Source of the DNA: CAJJDF01 sp965655625 | GTDB taxonomy: Bacteria > Bacteroidota > Bacteroidia > Flavobacteriales_D > CAJJDF01 | Direction of reading: 5' to 3' | Assembly (NCBI GenBank): GCA_965655625.1 | Contig: CBFHHA010000003.1 | Span: forward strand, 1-64,000 | DNA: 64,000 nt | Shown here: positions 43,001 to 51,326 of the stretch, in pieces | Layout: the number at the start of each line of letters is the position of its first letter | How positions within the stretch are numbered: the stretch's first letter is position 1 | Notes under the pieces: generated by a model | What the model was told of the DNA's origin: nothing | Database searches by the model: none | What the model saw: only the letters and a program-made list of their open reading frames with translations | Made by a program: the position numbers and the translations under genes

Positions 43001-44573
43001 TGGAAACAACACCTTGATTTCTACCGTTACAAATCAATGTGGGACAGACTCTAAAACTGTTACAGTTACTTACAGCAAGCCATGTCCTTCTCCATCGGTA
43101 AGTATTTCTTCCCCTACTAATGGAAGCACAAATACTTCGGGCACTGTTCAGATTTCAGGAATTGTGACGAATATGATTTCACAATCAGATTTGAGCTTGA
43201 AGTTGAACGGAAATCCACTGAACTTTTCTTACAACGGAAGTACGAGAACTTATACCGCGAATGGAAATTTACAAGCCGGAAACAATACGATTGTAGCTTC
43301 AGTTGCAACAAATTGTGGGACAGACTCTAAAACTGTTACAGTTACTTACAGCAAGCCATGTCCTTCTCCATCGGTAAGTATTTCTTCACCTACTAATGGT
43401 GCTAAACTAAGTGCTAATAACGTTTCCATTAGTGGAATTGTCTTGAATATTTCAAATAAGTCCGACATGGAAATTAAAGTGAATGGCAGACCAGTGTCAT
43501 TTACTTTTAACGGATCCACTAAAAGATACTCTGCAAATTCAACTTTAAGAGTTGGGAAGAATAGTGTGTCTGTTTCTGCAAATACAAATTGTGGTAACGA
43601 CAATAAGACGATAACCTTGGAGTATTCGGAACCTTGTAAAAGTCCATCTGTGAAGGTGAATTCTCCAAGAAATGGGGATAAATTATCTTCAAGTTCTGTT
43701 ATGTTGAAAGGAACTGCAATCGGGATTAAAAATAACAGCCAACTATCAGTCACAGTTAACGGGAGAGTGGTTAACACTAATTTTTCTTCCTTGACATATG
43801 AATTCATGGCTTCTATCAGTTTAAATCCGGGAAACAACACAGTTGTGGTAAAAGCAGAAAATGAATGTGGAGAAGATTCAAAGTCTATTCGTCTTACCTA
43901 TGAGCCTCCATGTCCTAAGCCCACAGTTAGAATTCTTACTCCTTCAACTAACTCTAGTGTGAAAGGAAATAAAGTCACTCTAACAGGTATTGCAACGAAT
44001 TTGGTTAACTCCTCAGACTTGGAATTAAAGGTAAATGGAGTTATTCGACCAGTTAATTATAACTTTTCAACCAAATCATTTACAGCTTTGGTCACATTAA
44101 ATTCTGGGTCATTCAATACAATTAGCGTTTCGGTAGCCACAAACTGCGGAACCGAAAGCAAATCGATAAAGGTTAATTCTGTCGTAGTTCAAAAACCAGT
44201 CGTGCGAGTAGAATATCCCAGCTCAAACTCCACAACTATTGCTGGGACTCAATCTAAAATTTTTGGTTCAGTGTCAGGTATTTCTGGCTCGTCTCAATTT
44301 GAAATTAAAGTTAATGGTTCGAAAGTGACTAGTTACACCTTGTCAAATCAAGGCTCAGATAATTTTACATTCAACGGCCTGTTAACACTAAATCCTGGAA
44401 GGAATAATATTTCTATCAAAGCAACTCACAGCTCTGGAGGAGTGGAGTTAGTGAATAAAGTGATACAGGTAAATACTCCTAAAAATGTTGTCTCGCCTAA
44501 AGTAGAAACGACTAAATCTCTGGAAAAAACACCTGTGAAGAATTCACCAACCCGACAACCAAATAAGAGGTAA
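40026..44573 (+). CDS. Giant outer-membrane barrel protein with 13 Ig-like repeats
   Basis: 1515 residues from the ATG at 40026 (TTG at 40017 is possible). A signal peptide ends at SAYSQ. Residues 25-285 look like an eight-strand OmpA-type barrel ending FLRWNIF, followed by a Thr-rich linker. From residue 293 to about 1485 are 13 tandem beta-sandwich repeats of 88-93 residues, most exactly 92. Typical features are C-P-x-P at the start, SP-x-NG, V-x-NI, a VNG turn, L-x-x-G-x-N-x-I, and a second Cys in NCGTDSKT near the end. Repeats 1-12 have both Cys, suggesting one disulfide each; repeat 13 has lost both. The tail is basic and low-complexity. No T9SS domain. Probably an adhesive or structural surface protein; function unknown. 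Confidence 0.85.
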   Translation: MKILLQLKLAFLLAVYFSNSAYSQFTNPDWDTKWNLGFNMGGVWQDGDVLLDRPGFGYGFTLGKGIYESQGKFWSVDVRFRYLKGRTFGQNLSLTDSADIDDNSLYAIGTTNYKATQGLLYLNTETVLHDFSMEAVINFHALRERTGVLLSVFGGIGITDYRTKTDLLYTPDGQNFDKMYDFSSIDSNSATKSDFRDLQDGDYESFAPFSEDKTIRLMPSLGIGLGYQFSPQWSIGFEHRVTFTLQDKFDGLEQDGTQFLQWGDHDKYHYSSIFLRWNIFKGKTSTTTTTRNCPPPYIQISDLPEVYEVNEKLIQVRARVTKINSNNDVILVVNDQIEQTIYNRNTDYVVGTVQLIEGRNKIYYLATNQCGESMDSVIVIYNPNYCPKAEITISQPLTDSVSSKELTLEAQVLRLQEGTIEVKLNKEVVTHNYTDYSKKLTADLTLKEGLNSIEIKAMNKCGDTTVTAQLVYFCVSPSVAITSPSSGAEIENLSASFSAITRHIQKSDQVTVQLNGTDISFDFDNKTLRITGAMNLAVGENKLAITVKNDCGTDSKTILFDYKEPCYLPIVMISEPMINTTVSNPTFNFEGSVTNVTQSDIKLTVNGRPMSFTFNNANGDVLAALNLVQGTNSIVLSALNPCGTDQESVQIIYDCPAPIVTISSPRNGFASPNSNLALQGNAANVRLKNELSILVNGVSVPFTFNPNGNFALVSSLKPGQNTITVRALTACGEDVKTILVTYDQPCPQPFATINSPINGSNLSVSSLTLTGTAVNINNQSNMTVRLNGMSQSFSWNPGNQMYTSGLNLREGTNTIVVTANTNCGSDSKTISVVYTKACPKPTVAITSPSNGLNSTSLSVPFTGAVTNIQSASQVQLRINGSSVNSNYNQATGIVTATINLVSGSNSIELIATNNCGVERANRTISYRCPLPTTNISAPMNGMTYSTNQVNFEGFVSGVSTQSQVSILLNGNPISFVYDARTSKFSGVMNLVIGNNTLISTVTNQCGTDSKTVTVTYSKPCPSPSVSISSPTNGSTNTSGTVQISGIVTNMISQSDLSLKLNGNPLNFSYNGSTRTYTANGNLQAGNNTIVASVATNCGTDSKTVTVTYSKPCPSPSVSISSPTNGAKLSANNVSISGIVLNISNKSDMEIKVNGRPVSFTFNGSTKRYSANSTLRVGKNSVSVSANTNCGNDNKTITLEYSEPCKSPSVKVNSPRNGDKLSSSSVMLKGTAIGIKNNSQLSVTVNGRVVNTNFSSLTYEFMASISLNPGNNTVVVKAENECGEDSKSIRLTYEPPCPKPTVRILTPSTNSSVKGNKVTLTGIATNLVNSSDLELKVNGVIRPVNYNFSTKSFTALVTLNSGSFNTISVSVATNCGTESKSIKVNSVVVQKPVVRVEYPSSNSTTIAGTQSKIFGSVSGISGSSQFEIKVNGSKVTSYTLSNQGSDNFTFNGLLTLNPGRNNISIKATHSSGGVELVNKVIQVNTPKNVVSPKVETTKSLEKTPVKNSPTRQPNKR
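43038..43399 (+). repeat. Near-identical 86-bp repeat junctions inside the giant gene
   Basis: 43038-43123 and 43314-43399 differ by one base in 86 and lie exactly 276 bases (92 codons) apart, spanning the ends of repeats 8 and 9 and starts of repeats 9 and 10. Other repeats differ widely at DNA level, so this points to a recent duplication or gene conversion. Confidence 0.85.
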
Positions 44574-44894
44574 GTGGATAAAAAAATGGCAAGCAAGCAG
44601 CAATGTCTGAAGTCTTGGAGATGGGTTATTTAAACCAATTTCTTTTATTTATCATGTTAATAGAGAGAATTGGTTCGACTTCTGTTACGATTAAAAAAGT
44701 ATAAAACCCATTTTCGGCATATTTACAAGGAAAGTGCTCAAAGTTCATTTCGTAAATTCCGGCAAGGAAAGTGAGAGAAATTTTTTGTTTGGAATTAGAT
44801 TTAAAATTATCCAAATAAAAAATAGACTGGATTTAGAAATCATTTTCAGCGAAGCGATTTTATTATTTATTTTTCAACTCACGTAAGACGGTTA
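44574..44894. other. Gene-free gap with a possible decayed frame
   Basis: A minus-strand frame of 62 codons (44626-44814, TTG start) contains FLAGIYEMNFEHFPCKYAENGF and ILSINMINKRNWFK. It is preceded by an in-frame TAA, has no recognisable family and no promoter. It could be the tail of a lost beta-rich surface protein. Nothing else is visible: no tRNA, no strong terminator, no long repeat. Confidence 0.3.
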
Positions 44895-46106
44895 TTATTT
44901 TAACTTACCTGCAATGAATCCAGTAGTCCAGGCAGCTTGAAAGTTATAACCTCCTGTGATGCCATCCACGTCCATTACCTCGCCAGCAAAGTAGAGATTC
45001 GGAACTACCTTACTTTCCATAGTTGAAAAATTGATACTTTCTAAACTCACACCTCCGCAAGTCACAAACTCTTCTTTAAATGTGGTTTTTCCTTCTACAG
45101 AATATACATCATTTGTAAGGATATTACATAATTTGTTGAGGTCTTTCTTGCCCATTTCATTCCATTTTTTACTCAATGGAATCTCTGCTTTAAGAATCAA
45201 GAAGTGCCATAATCTTTCGGGTAGGAGGTAAGCTCTATAGTTTTGTATTTGTTTTTTAGGAGCAGTTTTTATGATATTTCTTAACTCTTGCATCACAGAT
45301 TCGTAACTCTGAACATTAACCCAATTTACTTGTAGTTTAGCTTTATATCCGGCTTCGGCTAAAATTCTAGCACCAAATGCCGAAAGCTTTAAAATAGAAG
45401 GGCCACTCATTCCCCAATGTGTTACAAGTAGCGGTCCGTTAGATTTTAGCTTAGTTCCCTGGATAGCTGTGAGCGTATGTTCAACCACAATACCCATTAG
45501 CTCAGTTACAGTTTCATTGGGCATATTAAAAGTAAATAATGAAGGGACAGGAGCTTCAATTTTGTGTCCTAACTTTTCTAGCCATACAAGGCCTTCCTTC
45601 TTTGGAGAACCACCTGTTGCTACAATTACTTTGTCAAATTCATGCACGAGTTCATTTCCTCTGAATAGGATTTTAATTGTACCATCTTGAGGAATGAGTT
45701 GTTCTACCAATCTTCCTGTTTCTATTTGAATACCTAATCTTTCGGATTCGGTCATAAAACAATCGATGATGGACTGAGAGTCCTGTGATACAGGAAATAC
45801 ACAATTGTCCTCTTGTGTGACCAAGGGTACATTTCTTTCTTCAAACCATTTGATTGTATCTTGAGTATAAAATTCTCTAAATACTTTTTTGAGTTTTTTT
45901 TCGCCTCTGGGATAAGCTTTGGATAGTTCAGCAATGGATGTACAACCATTGGTGACATTGCATCTCCCTCCACCAGATATTTTTACTTTTGATAAGAGTT
46001 TTTGAGATTTCTCTAAAATAACTACTTCGGCATCTGGATGATTCTCCTTTGCTTGTATCGCAGAAAAAAAACCTGCAGCACCTCCACCAATTATTCCTAT
46101 TTTCAT
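44895..46106 (-). CDS. BaiN/HI0933-like FAD-dependent oxidoreductase
   Basis: 403 residues from the ATG at 46106. The N-terminus is MKIGIIGGGAAGFFSAIQA, a dinucleotide-binding GxGxxG loop, followed by KVKISGGGRCNVTN, diagnostic of the HI0933/YhiN/BaiN flavoproteins. C-terminal GEVMDVDGITGGYNFQAAWTTG is the FAD-binding end. The substrate is unknown; the family includes bile-acid-reducing BaiN. The frame is open upstream, but that would extend into the neighbouring gene's end and lose the start signature. It lies 23 bases after the CHU_C gene and is probably co-transcribed. Confidence 0.9.
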   Translation of the reverse strand: MKIGIIGGGAAGFFSAIQAKENHPDAEVVILEKSQKLLSKVKISGGGRCNVTNGCTSIAELSKAYPRGEKKLKKVFREFYTQDTIKWFEERNVPLVTQEDNCVFPVSQDSQSIIDCFMTESERLGIQIETGRLVEQLIPQDGTIKILFRGNELVHEFDKVIVATGGSPKKEGLVWLEKLGHKIEAPVPSLFTFNMPNETVTELMGIVVEHTLTAIQGTKLKSNGPLLVTHWGMSGPSILKLSAFGARILAEAGYKAKLQVNWVNVQSYESVMQELRNIIKTAPKKQIQNYRAYLLPERLWHFLILKAEIPLSKKWNEMGKKDLNKLCNILTNDVYSVEGKTTFKEEFVTCGGVSLESINFSTMESKVVPNLYFAGEVMDVDGITGGYNFQAAWTTGFIAGKLK

Positions 46107-46129
46107 AGAAGCAAAAGTAGTAAAAGAAC

Positions 46130-48787
46130 TTATCGAGTAAGGGTTACATGTCCTATTTTTTCGAAACTTTCCGTAGATAGTTTTTCTTTTCCTACTATTC
46201 TCCAAATGTAAACTCCGTTTGGAGCTTCTTTTCCGTTGTAGGTTCCGTCCCATTCAAAATCTATTTCTGGTGACGTAAATAATAACTCACCCCAACGGTT
46301 AAATATGTAAATTTCATATTCTTCCACAGAATTGTTATTGAAAATCACACTAAATTTATCATTCAGTCCATCGTCATTTGGCGTAAATGAATTTGGAACC
46401 CAATAGCTTAATGGATTTTTTATTGTTACGTTCTTTGTGATTTGATCAGTACATCCACCTTCGTTGTCAACAAAAAGGGTTATTGGATAAACTCCTCCAT
46501 CGGTTTTTGGAAAAATGTAAAAGTCATCTTGATTGGTTGACCCTCCCAGTCCTGCAAAATCCCAGAAATATAATGTTGCACCTGTTGATTGATTGGTAAA
46601 ATTAACAAGTGTATTTGGAATAATACTCTCTGCTGGATCATATACAAAATCAGCTACTGGCGTTGGAAATCCACAAACCATATTTGGAAAAATAGAATCT
46701 ACACTACAGCCTAATGTATTGACTAAAGTTACTTTTATATCAAAACACGCGTAGGTATTATAAATATGGCTCGCAGTTCCTTGAGAATTGCTGATGCCTC
46801 CATCCCCAAATTCCCAATAAATACTATCGAAAAATGTCATATCAGAATTATTTGTAAACACAACTGTTTCTGGAATACAAAGAGAATCTTTGTCAGCAGA
46901 AATGTTGATTGTGTTCTGAACTTGAACATAGCTGATTTCAACTGTATCAGGATAGGTAAGGCAGCCATCTAAACGTTCTTGAAGTACGTAATTGTATACT
47001 CCATAGTCACTAACTGTGGTGTTTGGTGTATAACTGGTAGGGTCGTCAAAATTAGACGTGTTGATTACTGGCACCGTAAAGTAATTCCATGAGTCGAGTG
47101 TTCCTCCCGGTGTTGGTGTTGGTGCCAAAGTTTGGTTTAGCAAACAGGTTGTGAAATCCATCCCAGCATTTGATTTTGGTTTTGGTTTCACAAAAATATC
47201 TATTGTGGTATCGTGTGTGCAGCCAAAGTTATCAAACACAGTAAAAGTGTAGGTGTAAAGTCCGGGAATGGTGTGTTTTAGTATTGCTGTCGAATCATTT
47301 GGTCTTCCTATTACATTTGGTGAGGCATTCCAAAATGAGGTATCAGTTACGGATGTGATTGTAGTAGATACGTTGGGTGGTCTTATGAGCGTATCAAACT
47401 TTACTCCCCAAAAGAAAATATTTCCATCGTCTATCCCAATGTTGTCTCTTACCCTTAATATCCATCTTCCATTCATCGGACATCCGGCAAATTGAGTATT
47501 CATATTTTGAAAAGGTGTGTAAGTTCCTGCTGGAAGATAAAACTCGTTCATATAATTGTTTCCCAAAACATCGGTAAAATTATATTGATGAACATTTGCC
47601 TCGTTTGTCATTGTATTGTAACGAGGATTTATTTGGGTAAATCTATAGGTGTAGCCAACTCCGGCATTGAGCGGTGTTGGAAAAATTCCTGCTGGATCCA
47701 CGGGTTCTCCCATAAAGGTGTTTCCTCCACCAGGATTGGTTTTTAATACTGCAGTTTGTCCATTTGGACAGGAAAGCTGTATGTCTAAATCTCCTAAGTA
47801 GGAGTGTTCCATATTGACATAAATTTCCTCAAGAAATCCCGGTTGATAGAGGGCACCATTGTCAAATATACTGACGTCAATGGTGTCGTAAAATGAAACA
47901 CCTGTTCCGTCAGGAAGTGGCGTAAGTCCCGCGTTATTCAAAACAGGCGTTTGATAAGGCTTGTAAATGGTAGGAGCAATAATAACGGCTGTGTCTTCCA
48001 AACAAATGGTGTCATTTGGAAAAACAAAGGATTGAGAAAAACTCGGTACATCGGAAATAATAACTCTTACCGAATGATCAATATTCTGGCATCCTAAAGT
48101 ATCTTCAACCACCAAATGAACATCGAATATTCCGTTGGAATTAAAGGTGTGTGAAATGTTCTGTCCAGGAGTTGAGTATCCATCTCCTAACTTCCAAGTG
48201 AAAGACGAAGTGGAGTTAGATTGGCTATAGGCAGTCCCAGAGTTTGGATAACTTGCATTTCCAAAGAAATTAATTGTTTCTCCTCTACAGGCTCTTATTA
48301 TTCGTAAAGCAGTTGTATCAGGGGTTGAGGATACGCTGTCGCCATTTGCAATGAATGCTTGGCAGGCTAATTCACAAGAAATATTGGCCGACCATCCATT
48401 GTTGGCTTGAGAACCATTAGAGGTGAAAACAAAAGTCAAACTACCGCTTGGGTGACTTGATTTGAATATTCTTCCTATAAGAGTACCAGTTCCACTGTAA
48501 CATCCAAGAAATGGACTGGCTGTGGTTGGACCATCATAAATACACAGGACATCAAATCCCATTTGGGTTTGAAAAGAAGTAAAAGAAACTTGAATTACTC
48601 GGCCGGCTGTACTTGGTGTAAATGTTTTGGTTAAGTTTTGGTTGTTTCCATAAAGTCCAAGCCCACCGTTGTCATAGAAAATCCCCGAGCATGTGGAGGT
48701 GGTTCCGTTATTCATGTTGTAGTTCTGGGATACTCCTGCGGTATGAAAACCAAGAAATAGAACAAGTATGAGATTGATGTGCTTCAT
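46130..48787 (-). CDS. Exported CUB/PKD/P-domain protein with T9SS type B (CHU_C) sorting domain
   Basis: 885 residues. Signal peptide MKHINLILVLFLGFHTAGVSQ. A CUB-like domain is at about 28-140 (TAGRVIQVSFTSFQTQMGFD, FVFTSNGSQANNGW) and a PKD at about 165-245 (KLGDGYSTPGQNISHTF). A proprotein-convertase P domain lies at about 300-465 (VNMEHSYLGDLDIQLSCPNG, AGCPMNGRWILRVRDNIGIDDG). Two more PKD-like domains follow at 650-795 (WEFGDGGISNSQGT). The C-terminal gliding-motility-type domain is WVPNSFTPNDDGLNDKF ... YEIYIFNRWGELLF ... EWDGTYNGKEAPNGVYIWRI. Type B domains are exported by the T9SS and often stay cell-bound or enter the medium. Role: adhesin or matrix protein (inference). It overlaps the upstream small gene by one base. 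Confidence 0.9.
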   Translation of the reverse strand: MKHINLILVLFLGFHTAGVSQNYNMNNGTTSTCSGIFYDNGGLGLYGNNQNLTKTFTPSTAGRVIQVSFTSFQTQMGFDVLCIYDGPTTASPFLGCYSGTGTLIGRIFKSSHPSGSLTFVFTSNGSQANNGWSANISCELACQAFIANGDSVSSTPDTTALRIIRACRGETINFFGNASYPNSGTAYSQSNSTSSFTWKLGDGYSTPGQNISHTFNSNGIFDVHLVVEDTLGCQNIDHSVRVIISDVPSFSQSFVFPNDTICLEDTAVIIAPTIYKPYQTPVLNNAGLTPLPDGTGVSFYDTIDVSIFDNGALYQPGFLEEIYVNMEHSYLGDLDIQLSCPNGQTAVLKTNPGGGNTFMGEPVDPAGIFPTPLNAGVGYTYRFTQINPRYNTMTNEANVHQYNFTDVLGNNYMNEFYLPAGTYTPFQNMNTQFAGCPMNGRWILRVRDNIGIDDGNIFFWGVKFDTLIRPPNVSTTITSVTDTSFWNASPNVIGRPNDSTAILKHTIPGLYTYTFTVFDNFGCTHDTTIDIFVKPKPKSNAGMDFTTCLLNQTLAPTPTPGGTLDSWNYFTVPVINTSNFDDPTSYTPNTTVSDYGVYNYVLQERLDGCLTYPDTVEISYVQVQNTINISADKDSLCIPETVVFTNNSDMTFFDSIYWEFGDGGISNSQGTASHIYNTYACFDIKVTLVNTLGCSVDSIFPNMVCGFPTPVADFVYDPAESIIPNTLVNFTNQSTGATLYFWDFAGLGGSTNQDDFYIFPKTDGGVYPITLFVDNEGGCTDQITKNVTIKNPLSYWVPNSFTPNDDGLNDKFSVIFNNNSVEEYEIYIFNRWGELLFTSPEIDFEWDGTYNGKEAPNGVYIWRIVGKEKLSTESFEKIGHVTLTR

Positions 48788-49215
48788 TATTTTTTGGCTA
48801 ATTTATTGATTTGAGAATGAGATAATAATGTCAAAACATAGTCAGTTTCTCCTAGTCTAAAAATGAGGTTGTTATCCATGTGTCTTTCTATTTCCAGTTG
48901 CAATACATTTAGTTCTCTTGTTTCAATCAGTTTAATTAAATCTTCTGCGGAAATTGTAATCGATTCACCTTTGTTTTGCATCAATGAAACGTTCGTCAAA
49001 ATTTCGTGATTTTGTGCAGATTCAATCTTTTCTTTTGTCAGAACCAGAGAATGAAAAAGAAATACTTCAAAATATTTTTTTTGCGCTGGGTTTTTTAAAA
49101 TCTGATCGCAGATTTCTATTGAATATACCTCTCGAAGTTTCGACTCAAGTGATTGTTTTTCTTGCGAAAAACTCAATAAAATGGGCAATATCACAAGGAT
49201 AATTAGTTTCTTCAT
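48787..49215 (-). CDS. Exported protein of unknown function in the sigma-factor unit
   Basis: 142 residues with a signal peptide (LIILVILPILLSFS) and a mostly helical, Leu/Glu/Lys-rich mature part: VLTKEKIESAQNHEILTNVSL, IERHMDNNLIF. No lipobox and no known domain. It is tied to the downstream adhesin-like gene by a one-base stop/start overlap, and sits 67 bases after the anti-sigma-like gene. It may assist or bind the adhesin, or sense for the sigma system; neither is shown by the sequence. Confidence 0.75.
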   Translation of the reverse strand: MKKLIILVILPILLSFSQEKQSLESKLREVYSIEICDQILKNPAQKKYFEVFLFHSLVLTKEKIESAQNHEILTNVSLMQNKGESITISAEDLIKLIETRELNVLQLEIERHMDNNLIFRLGETDYVLTLLSHSQINKLAKK

Positions 49216-49282
49216 GAAGGGTTAATGATTTGATAAAATATTTATTTAACTAAAATACTATTTTATGATAAATTAATAACAA

Positions 49283-50548
49283 TTAGTTACTCACATTTGT
49301 GATAGTTCCTTTATACACTTCTTTATTTCCGAACTCATTTGTGAGTGTTACCACCCAAACATAGGAACCAAAAGGACATCTAGTGCCGTCTGGTAAAAGC
49401 CCATTCCATGGGTTTTGAAAAGAATTTGTGGTGTAAATAAGCTGACCGTTTCGTGCATAGATATTCATAGAAAATTTGACATTCAAACTACTTAATTCCA
49501 CAGGGATAAATAGATCGTTCATGTTGTCTCCGTTTGGCGAGAATCCGTAGTCTTTTCTAAAATTATAAATTCCCGGAATTTCTATTTTTTGTGATACAGA
49601 TTTTGTACAACCAAATTCAGTTGTGCTTTTGCATACAATGTTATAGATTCCAGCTTTTGTGTATGAATGTGAAAAATTTCTTTCATTTGATGTGGTTCCA
49701 TCTCCTAAATCCCAGGAGTGAGTGGCATTTGAGGAATGAGTCACTTCAAAATCATAGTTGTTTTTAATAGAAAACTCATCATGTTGTACTTCCATGCTTA
49801 TTTCAGGTGAATTTTTCACTTCTATAGATTGAGTTTCCTCAGCTAATATATTTCCGTTCTCGTTCAAAATAACTAGCGAAACCGATTTTAGACCTGCTGA
49901 TTTTGTAATGAACTTTTGAATACTTCCTTTTAAAGTTGGCTCGTTATCGATTCTCCATTCATAGGTGTGCGAAATGTTATTCTCTTTAGAAGTGAGGTAA
50001 ATAGTTTCTCCAGAACAAATAGTTTTAGGCAAATAGAATGAGGCCGTGGCAGATTCTAGTTTTACTGTTTCTGTTACCTGATTTTCTGCTCTTTGAGTTA
50101 CCGAATAAGGGCGTTCTGTCTGTGACTCTTGTCCTAAATCATTTTTTCTTTCCTCTGTTGAGTTTGGAACTACAGAAATATGTTTTTCAGGTTTGTCACT
50201 ATTTTTTGTGATTGGTGCTGTTTCAGTTTTTTCTTTAATTCCTTCTGGCTCTATCTGAGGAGTTTTATTCAATGTATTGTTCTCCATTGTTTTTACCCTT
50301 TCAACTACTACAGTGTCAATGGATGAAATTTGCTTTTCACTTTCAAATTTCCATTTCTTATTATTTACCAGGTATGCGGTCGCTGTTCCCAAAACTACAC
50401 AGGTAACTATGGCAATAAACCATTTCGTTGCATAAAATGGAACTGTTGGGTTACCTTTTTTTTGAAATGTTTCCCAAGCGCCATTTTCGTAGGGCATCTC
50501 ATGACTATTCACAGAATTTCTGACTATTTCTTCAAAATTTTGTTTCAT
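49283..50548 (-). CDS. Membrane-anchored anti-sigma-like protein ending in a T9SS type B domain
   Basis: 421 residues. Residues 1-40 (MKQNFEEIVRNSVNSHEMPYENGAWETF) are a short cytosolic segment of the kind that begins Bacteroidota anti-sigma-like proteins. One membrane helix follows at about 41-63 (WFIAIVTCVVLGTATAYLV), then a Thr/Glu-rich periplasmic linker. A domain at 165-250, a PKD-type WDLGDGTTSNERNFSHSYT at about 275-325, and a C-terminal CHU_C-type domain (YGFSPNGDNMNDLFIP, YARNGQLIY, GTRCPFGSYVWVV) complete it. The domain keeps the N-G-D/N-x-N-D and aromatic patterns. It starts inside the end of the ECF sigma gene (4-base overlap), the usual sigma/anti-sigma coupling. The anti-sigma role is inferred. 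Confidence 0.8.
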   Translation of the reverse strand: MKQNFEEIVRNSVNSHEMPYENGAWETFQKKGNPTVPFYATKWFIAIVTCVVLGTATAYLVNNKKWKFESEKQISSIDTVVVERVKTMENNTLNKTPQIEPEGIKEKTETAPITKNSDKPEKHISVVPNSTEERKNDLGQESQTERPYSVTQRAENQVTETVKLESATASFYLPKTICSGETIYLTSKENNISHTYEWRIDNEPTLKGSIQKFITKSAGLKSVSLVILNENGNILAEETQSIEVKNSPEISMEVQHDEFSIKNNYDFEVTHSSNATHSWDLGDGTTSNERNFSHSYTKAGIYNIVCKSTTEFGCTKSVSQKIEIPGIYNFRKDYGFSPNGDNMNDLFIPVELSSLNVKFSMNIYARNGQLIYTTNSFQNPWNGLLPDGTRCPFGSYVWVVTLTNEFGNKEVYKGTITNVSN

Positions 50549-51126
50549 TCTAATTGTTTTGTTCGAGCTAAATTGAACTTTTTTTCCAATGTAATTTTAA
50601 TTTTTGCTTTTGCTTTCGCGTAATTAGATTTAGAAGTTCCAGGACTGATTTCCAAAATTTCAGCCACCTCCTGATGGGTATAGTTTTCTATCGCATACAA
50701 GTTGAATACTAATTTGTAGGCAGGTGAGAGTGTTTCCATGGCCTCCAAGATATCTTCAGGTTTGATTTTACTATATCTACTTTCGTTTTCTTCTAGTTCG
50801 TTGTAAAAACTGTTTTTATCCTCTATGTTTCCTTCTTCTTCTAAATTGAATTTGTTTTTATACTTTCTGTAATGATCGATAGCCGTGTTGACAAAAATTC
50901 TTCTTACCCAGCCTTCAATTGATCCAGTAATCTCATATTTTTCCAAATTGTCAAAAACCTTAACGAATGCATCTTGTAAAATATCTTGTGCTTCGTCACT
51001 GTCTTTGGCGTAACGAGTACAAACAACCATCATTTTTGAGTAGAAATGTTTGAAAAAAAGCTCTTGGCCTCTTTTGTTTTTCTTGATGCATAATTGGATG
51101 ATTTCATTCAGCTCGTCTTTCGTCAA
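50545..51126 (-). CDS. ECF (extracytoplasmic function) sigma factor
   Basis: 193 residues. Sigma region 2: RGQELFFKHFYSKMMVVCTRYAKDSDEAQDILQDAFVKVFDNL, with the promoter-melting segment. Region 4: ALETLSPAYKLVFNLYAIENYTHQEVAEIL with SPGTSKSNYAKAKAKIK, the helix-turn-helix. It heads a minus-strand unit: sigma, anti-sigma-like CTD protein, small exported protein, adhesin-like CTD protein and perhaps the flavoprotein. About 200 bases separate it from the divergent mdh, without a clear -7 box on the minus strand, so the unit may use its own sigma type. Confidence 0.93.
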   Translation of the reverse strand: MTKDELNEIIQLCIKKNKRGQELFFKHFYSKMMVVCTRYAKDSDEAQDILQDAFVKVFDNLEKYEITGSIEGWVRRIFVNTAIDHYRKYKNKFNLEEEGNIEDKNSFYNELEENESRYSKIKPEDILEAMETLSPAYKLVFNLYAIENYTHQEVAEILEISPGTSKSNYAKAKAKIKITLEKKFNLARTKQLE

Positions 51127-51326
51127 AGTGCTTCTGTTTTTCGTGTTTAAAACGGAGTTTGTACTGTGTGGTTGCCTCTATGGATTGAATTTTTTCTAAA
51201 TTACTCTAATTTTGAGTAAATTCTAAAAATTAATCCTTCAACTTTAGCCCCTAATTAAATAATAATTTATCTAATTTTTGTAGTTTCGCCTTAAAATTAA
51301 TTTATTCATTTAATCATCAATACAAT

